DNA from: Hyphomicrobiales bacterium
GTDB lineage: Bacteria > Pseudomonadota > Alphaproteobacteria > Rhizobiales > Rhizobiaceae
Length of the DNA: 64,000 nucleotides
NCBI GenBank assembly: GCA_900471515.1
Contig: UCFC01000015.1
Location: forward strand, 1 to 64,000
Direction of reading: 5' to 3'
In this document: positions 61,945-64,000 of the stretch, piece after piece
Layout: each line of letters opens with the position of its first letter
Position numbering within the stretch: the stretch's first letter is position 1
Notes under the pieces: generated by a model
The model's input: only the letters and a program-made list of their open reading frames with translations
Told to the model about the DNA's origin: nothing
Database searches by the model: none
Position numbers and translations under genes: made by a program

Positions 61945-62862
61945 ATGGCTTCCCCCAAACATTTCCTCGATCTCTCCGCAGTCACCGCATCCGACCTCAG
62001 AACCATCATGGACGATGCCAAGCTGCGAAAGCAGGCCTTCAAGGCCGGCACCGCCGACAAGCCGCTTGCCGGCAAGATGCTCGCCATGATCTTCGAGAAG
62101 CCCTCCACCCGAACCCGCGTCTCCTTCGATGTCGGCATGCGCCAGCTCGGCGGCGAGACGCTGTTCCTGTCGGGCACGGAAATGCAGCTCGGCCGCGCCG
62201 AGACGATCGGCGACACCGCCAAGGTTCTCTCGCGCTACGTCGATGCGATCATGATCCGCACGACCGAGCACAGCCGGATGCTGGAGCTTGCCGAACACGC
62301 GACCGTTCCCGTCATCAACGCGCTGACGGACGATACCCACCCCTGCCAGATCATGGCCGACATCATGACCTTCGAGGAGCATCGCGGCCCCATCAAGGGC
62401 AAGACGATCGCCTGGACCGGCGACGGCAACAACGTGCTGCATTCGCTGGTGGAAGGGGCCGCCCGCTTCGGCTACCGCATGAACATGGCCGTACCCCTTG
62501 GTTCCGAGCCGAAGGATCACTATCTGAACTGGGCTCGCAATGAGGGCGCCGAAATCATGCTCTGCCATGATGCCGACCGTGCGGTCGCCGGCGTCGATTG
62601 CGTAGTGACCGATACCTGGGTCTCCATGAATCAGGAACATCGGGCCAGAGGTCACAATGTCTTCCAGCCTTATCAGGTCAACGCGCATTTGATGGCGCAG
62701 GCCGGCAAAGACGCATTGTTCATGCACTGCCTTCCCGCGCATCGCGGTGAGGAGGTGACGGACGAGGTGATCGACGGCCCGCAGTCCGTGGTCTTCGATG
62801 AGGCGGAAAACCGCCTTCATGCGCAGAAATCGATTCTTGCTTGGTGCCTGGGCGCGATCTGA
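61945..62862 (+). CDS. argF: Ornithine carbamoyltransferase (ArgF)
   Basis: A 305-residue anabolic ornithine carbamoyltransferase. The carbamoyl-phosphate motif [15 protein letters not shown], and the ornithine-binding DTWVSMNQE and HCLPAHRG segments are intact. It converts ornithine to citrulline. It sits between argD and hslO on the same strand. Confidence 0.95.
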   Translation: MASPKHFLDLSAVTASDLRTIMDDAKLRKQAFKAGTADKPLAGKMLAMIFEKPSTRTRVSFDVGMRQLGGETLFLSGTEMQLGRAETIGDTAKVLSRYVDAIMIRTTEHSRMLELAEHATVPVINALTDDTHPCQIMADIMTFEEHRGPIKGKTIAWTGDGNNVLHSLVEGAARFGYRMNMAVPLGSEPKDHYLNWARNEGAEIMLCHDADRAVAGVDCVVTDTWVSMNQEHRARGHNVFQPYQVNAHLMAQAGKDALFMHCLPAHRGEEVTDEVIDGPQSVVFDEAENRLHAQKSILAWCLGAI

Positions 62863-62953
62863 ACCATAATCGGATGTCGCGAGTTGAACACTCGCGGCTG
62901 CGCGAGCGGCCGGTGCGCTGGCCGGCTGCTCTGACAGAACAGGAGTGAAAGCC

Positions 62954-63949
62954 ATGGCAGAAGCTGCCGCCGCCCTCGGCGAGTTCGATTTCGCCGGCGA
63001 TGACCATGTCGTCCCCTTCCAGGTGGAAGGGCTTGATGTGCGCGGTCGCGCCGTCCAGCTCGGTCCGATGCTGGATGCCATCCTCGAACGCCACCGTTAT
63101 CCCGCCCCCGTCGCCCGTCTTCTGGCGGAAGTGGTGGTGCTGACCGTGCTGCTTGGCACCTCGCTGAAATTCGAGGGCAAGTTCACCGTGCAGACCAAGA
63201 GCGACGGCCCCGTCGATCTTCTCGTCTGCGATTTCTCGACGCCGGAAAACGTCCGCGCCTATGCGCGTTTCGATCAGGCCCTGCTCGACAAGGCGGTTGC
63301 GGCGGGCGAAACGGAGCCGGAACAGCTGCTCGGCAAGGGCATCCTCGCCTTCACCATCGACCAGGGCAGGTTCAGCCAGCCCTATCAGGGCATCGTGGCG
63401 CTGGACGGCACCTCGCTCGAAGACATTGCCGGCGTCTATTTCCGCCAGTCGGAGCAGATCCCGACGCGCGTGCGCCTGGCCGCCGCAGAACTTTTCGACC
63501 GTGACGAGAACGGCAAGCCGCGTCACCGCTGGCGGGCAGGCGGCCTCGTCGCCCAGTTCCTGCCGGAAGCGCCCGAACGGATGCGCCAGCCCGACCTTCA
63601 CGGCGGCGACGGCGATACCGGCGCGCGCGCCCATGTCGAGGACGATGCCTGGACGGAAGCCCGCTCGCTGGTCGAAACCGTCGATGCCGACGAACTCACC
63701 GACCCGCAGGTCGGCACCGAGCGGCTTCTGTTTCGTCTTTTCCACGAGCGCGGCGTGCGCGTCTACGATCCGCGCGCCGTCTTCGACCGCTGCAGCTGTT
63801 CGCGCGAAAAGATCGGCGGCGTGCTGAAGGGTTTTAGCGCCGAGGAAATCGAGGCGAGCCAGGAAAACGGCGAGATCTCCGTGACCTGCGAATTCTGCTC
63901 GACCACCTACCGCTTCCCCGTGGATGAGGTTGCCTCCCAGCTTACCTGA
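62954..63949 (+). CDS. hslO: Redox-regulated chaperone Hsp33 (HslO)
   Basis: A 331-residue Hsp33. The C-terminal zinc switch has CSC (in DRCSCSREK) and CEFC (in VTCEFCSTT), which release zinc and form disulfides under oxidative stress to activate the chaperone. The ATG at 62954 with AGGAG upstream is preferred. GTG at 62945 overlaps that ribosome site. It is about 40 residues longer than E. coli Hsp33, mostly by an N-terminal extension and a central acidic insert (about 205-225). It is the third gene of the argD operon. Confidence 0.93.
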   Translation: MAEAAAALGEFDFAGDDHVVPFQVEGLDVRGRAVQLGPMLDAILERHRYPAPVARLLAEVVVLTVLLGTSLKFEGKFTVQTKSDGPVDLLVCDFSTPENVRAYARFDQALLDKAVAAGETEPEQLLGKGILAFTIDQGRFSQPYQGIVALDGTSLEDIAGVYFRQSEQIPTRVRLAAAELFDRDENGKPRHRWRAGGLVAQFLPEAPERMRQPDLHGGDGDTGARAHVEDDAWTEARSLVETVDADELTDPQVGTERLLFRLFHERGVRVYDPRAVFDRCSCSREKIGGVLKGFSAEEIEASQENGEISVTCEFCSTTYRFPVDEVASQLT

Positions 63950-63956
63950 AGTGCCG

Positions 63957-63987
63957 CGCGTCCCTGCGCACGCACAGGGGACGCCCC
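63957..63987 (+). other. Hairpin after hslO
   Basis: GCGTCCCTG and CAGGGGACGC flank a short centre 10 bases after the hslO stop. No T-run is visible before the window ends, so a terminator role is uncertain. Confidence 0.35.
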
Positions 63988-64000
63988 GGCTCCTTCTGTG

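Overview
The window is GC-rich, densely coded chromosomal DNA from an alphaproteobacterium of the Rhizobiaceae, most likely a Rhizobium close to R. etli or R. leguminosarum. The evidence is a frcR-frcBCAK fructose locus, a complete pho/pst operon with a PPK2 beside it, the cell-cycle regulator GcrA with a GANTC-rich promoter region, an alpha-r14 (NfeR1-type) small RNA carrying three anti-Shine-Dalgarno loops, and dispersed 45-bp palindromes of the kind found in rhizobia. I see no rRNA genes, IS elements, prophage or CRISPR array. The only tRNA is tRNA-Thr(CGT).

Layout. 1-6 kb: a LysR/SDR divergent pair, the small RNA, a lipoprotein hydrolase, and a hydroxyproline-type pair (FAD amino-acid oxidase plus a Ser/Cys proline-racemase-superfamily dehydratase). 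6-11.6 kb: fructose uptake (RbsD/FucU mutarotase and ROK repressor divergent from frcBCAK). 11.6-18 kb: pyrC, a diguanylate cyclase, a VOC protein, a TetR/DUF1772 pair, pyrE and a PfkB sugar kinase. 18-26.7 kb: an alpha/beta hydrolase, pgi, fadD, a PRC-barrel protein, a ParDE toxin-antitoxin module between duplicated 60-bp flanks, a GH2 beta-mannosidase and glyoxalase I. 26.7-30.6 kb: an OpuC-type quaternary-amine ABC transporter. 31-44 kb: a LysR protein with two HTH domains, cutC, and a sugar catabolic cluster (altronate-dehydratase-family enzyme, aldo/keto reductase, FucU, RbsBAC-type ABC transporter, Zn-dehydrogenase) with a GntR regulator, then an MFS exporter. 44-49 kb: a glycosyltransferase, a secreted protein, a CTTACG repeat cluster beside tRNA-Thr, nitronate monooxygenase, an unknown membrane protein and PPK2. 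49.8-57.8 kb: phoR-pstSCAB-phoU-phoB. 57.9-64 kb: a ProC-like reductase, VapBC, gcrA, argD, argF and hslO.

How the genes work together. Fructose enters through FrcBCA and can be phosphorylated by the PfkB kinase and interconverted by Pgi. The 33-41 kb cluster looks like a non-phosphorylative route for L-fucose or a related deoxy/aldo-sugar, and two matching 22-bp AT-rich sites suggest one regulator controls both of its transcription blocks. PhoR/PhoB, PstSCAB, PhoU and PPK2 form a phosphate and polyphosphate unit with a Pho box before pstS. fadD and nitronate monooxygenase carry the same type of ACGT palindrome and may share a regulator. Genes for four periplasmic binding proteins are each followed by a GC-rich stem-loop, which would allow higher expression of the binding protein than of the membrane components.
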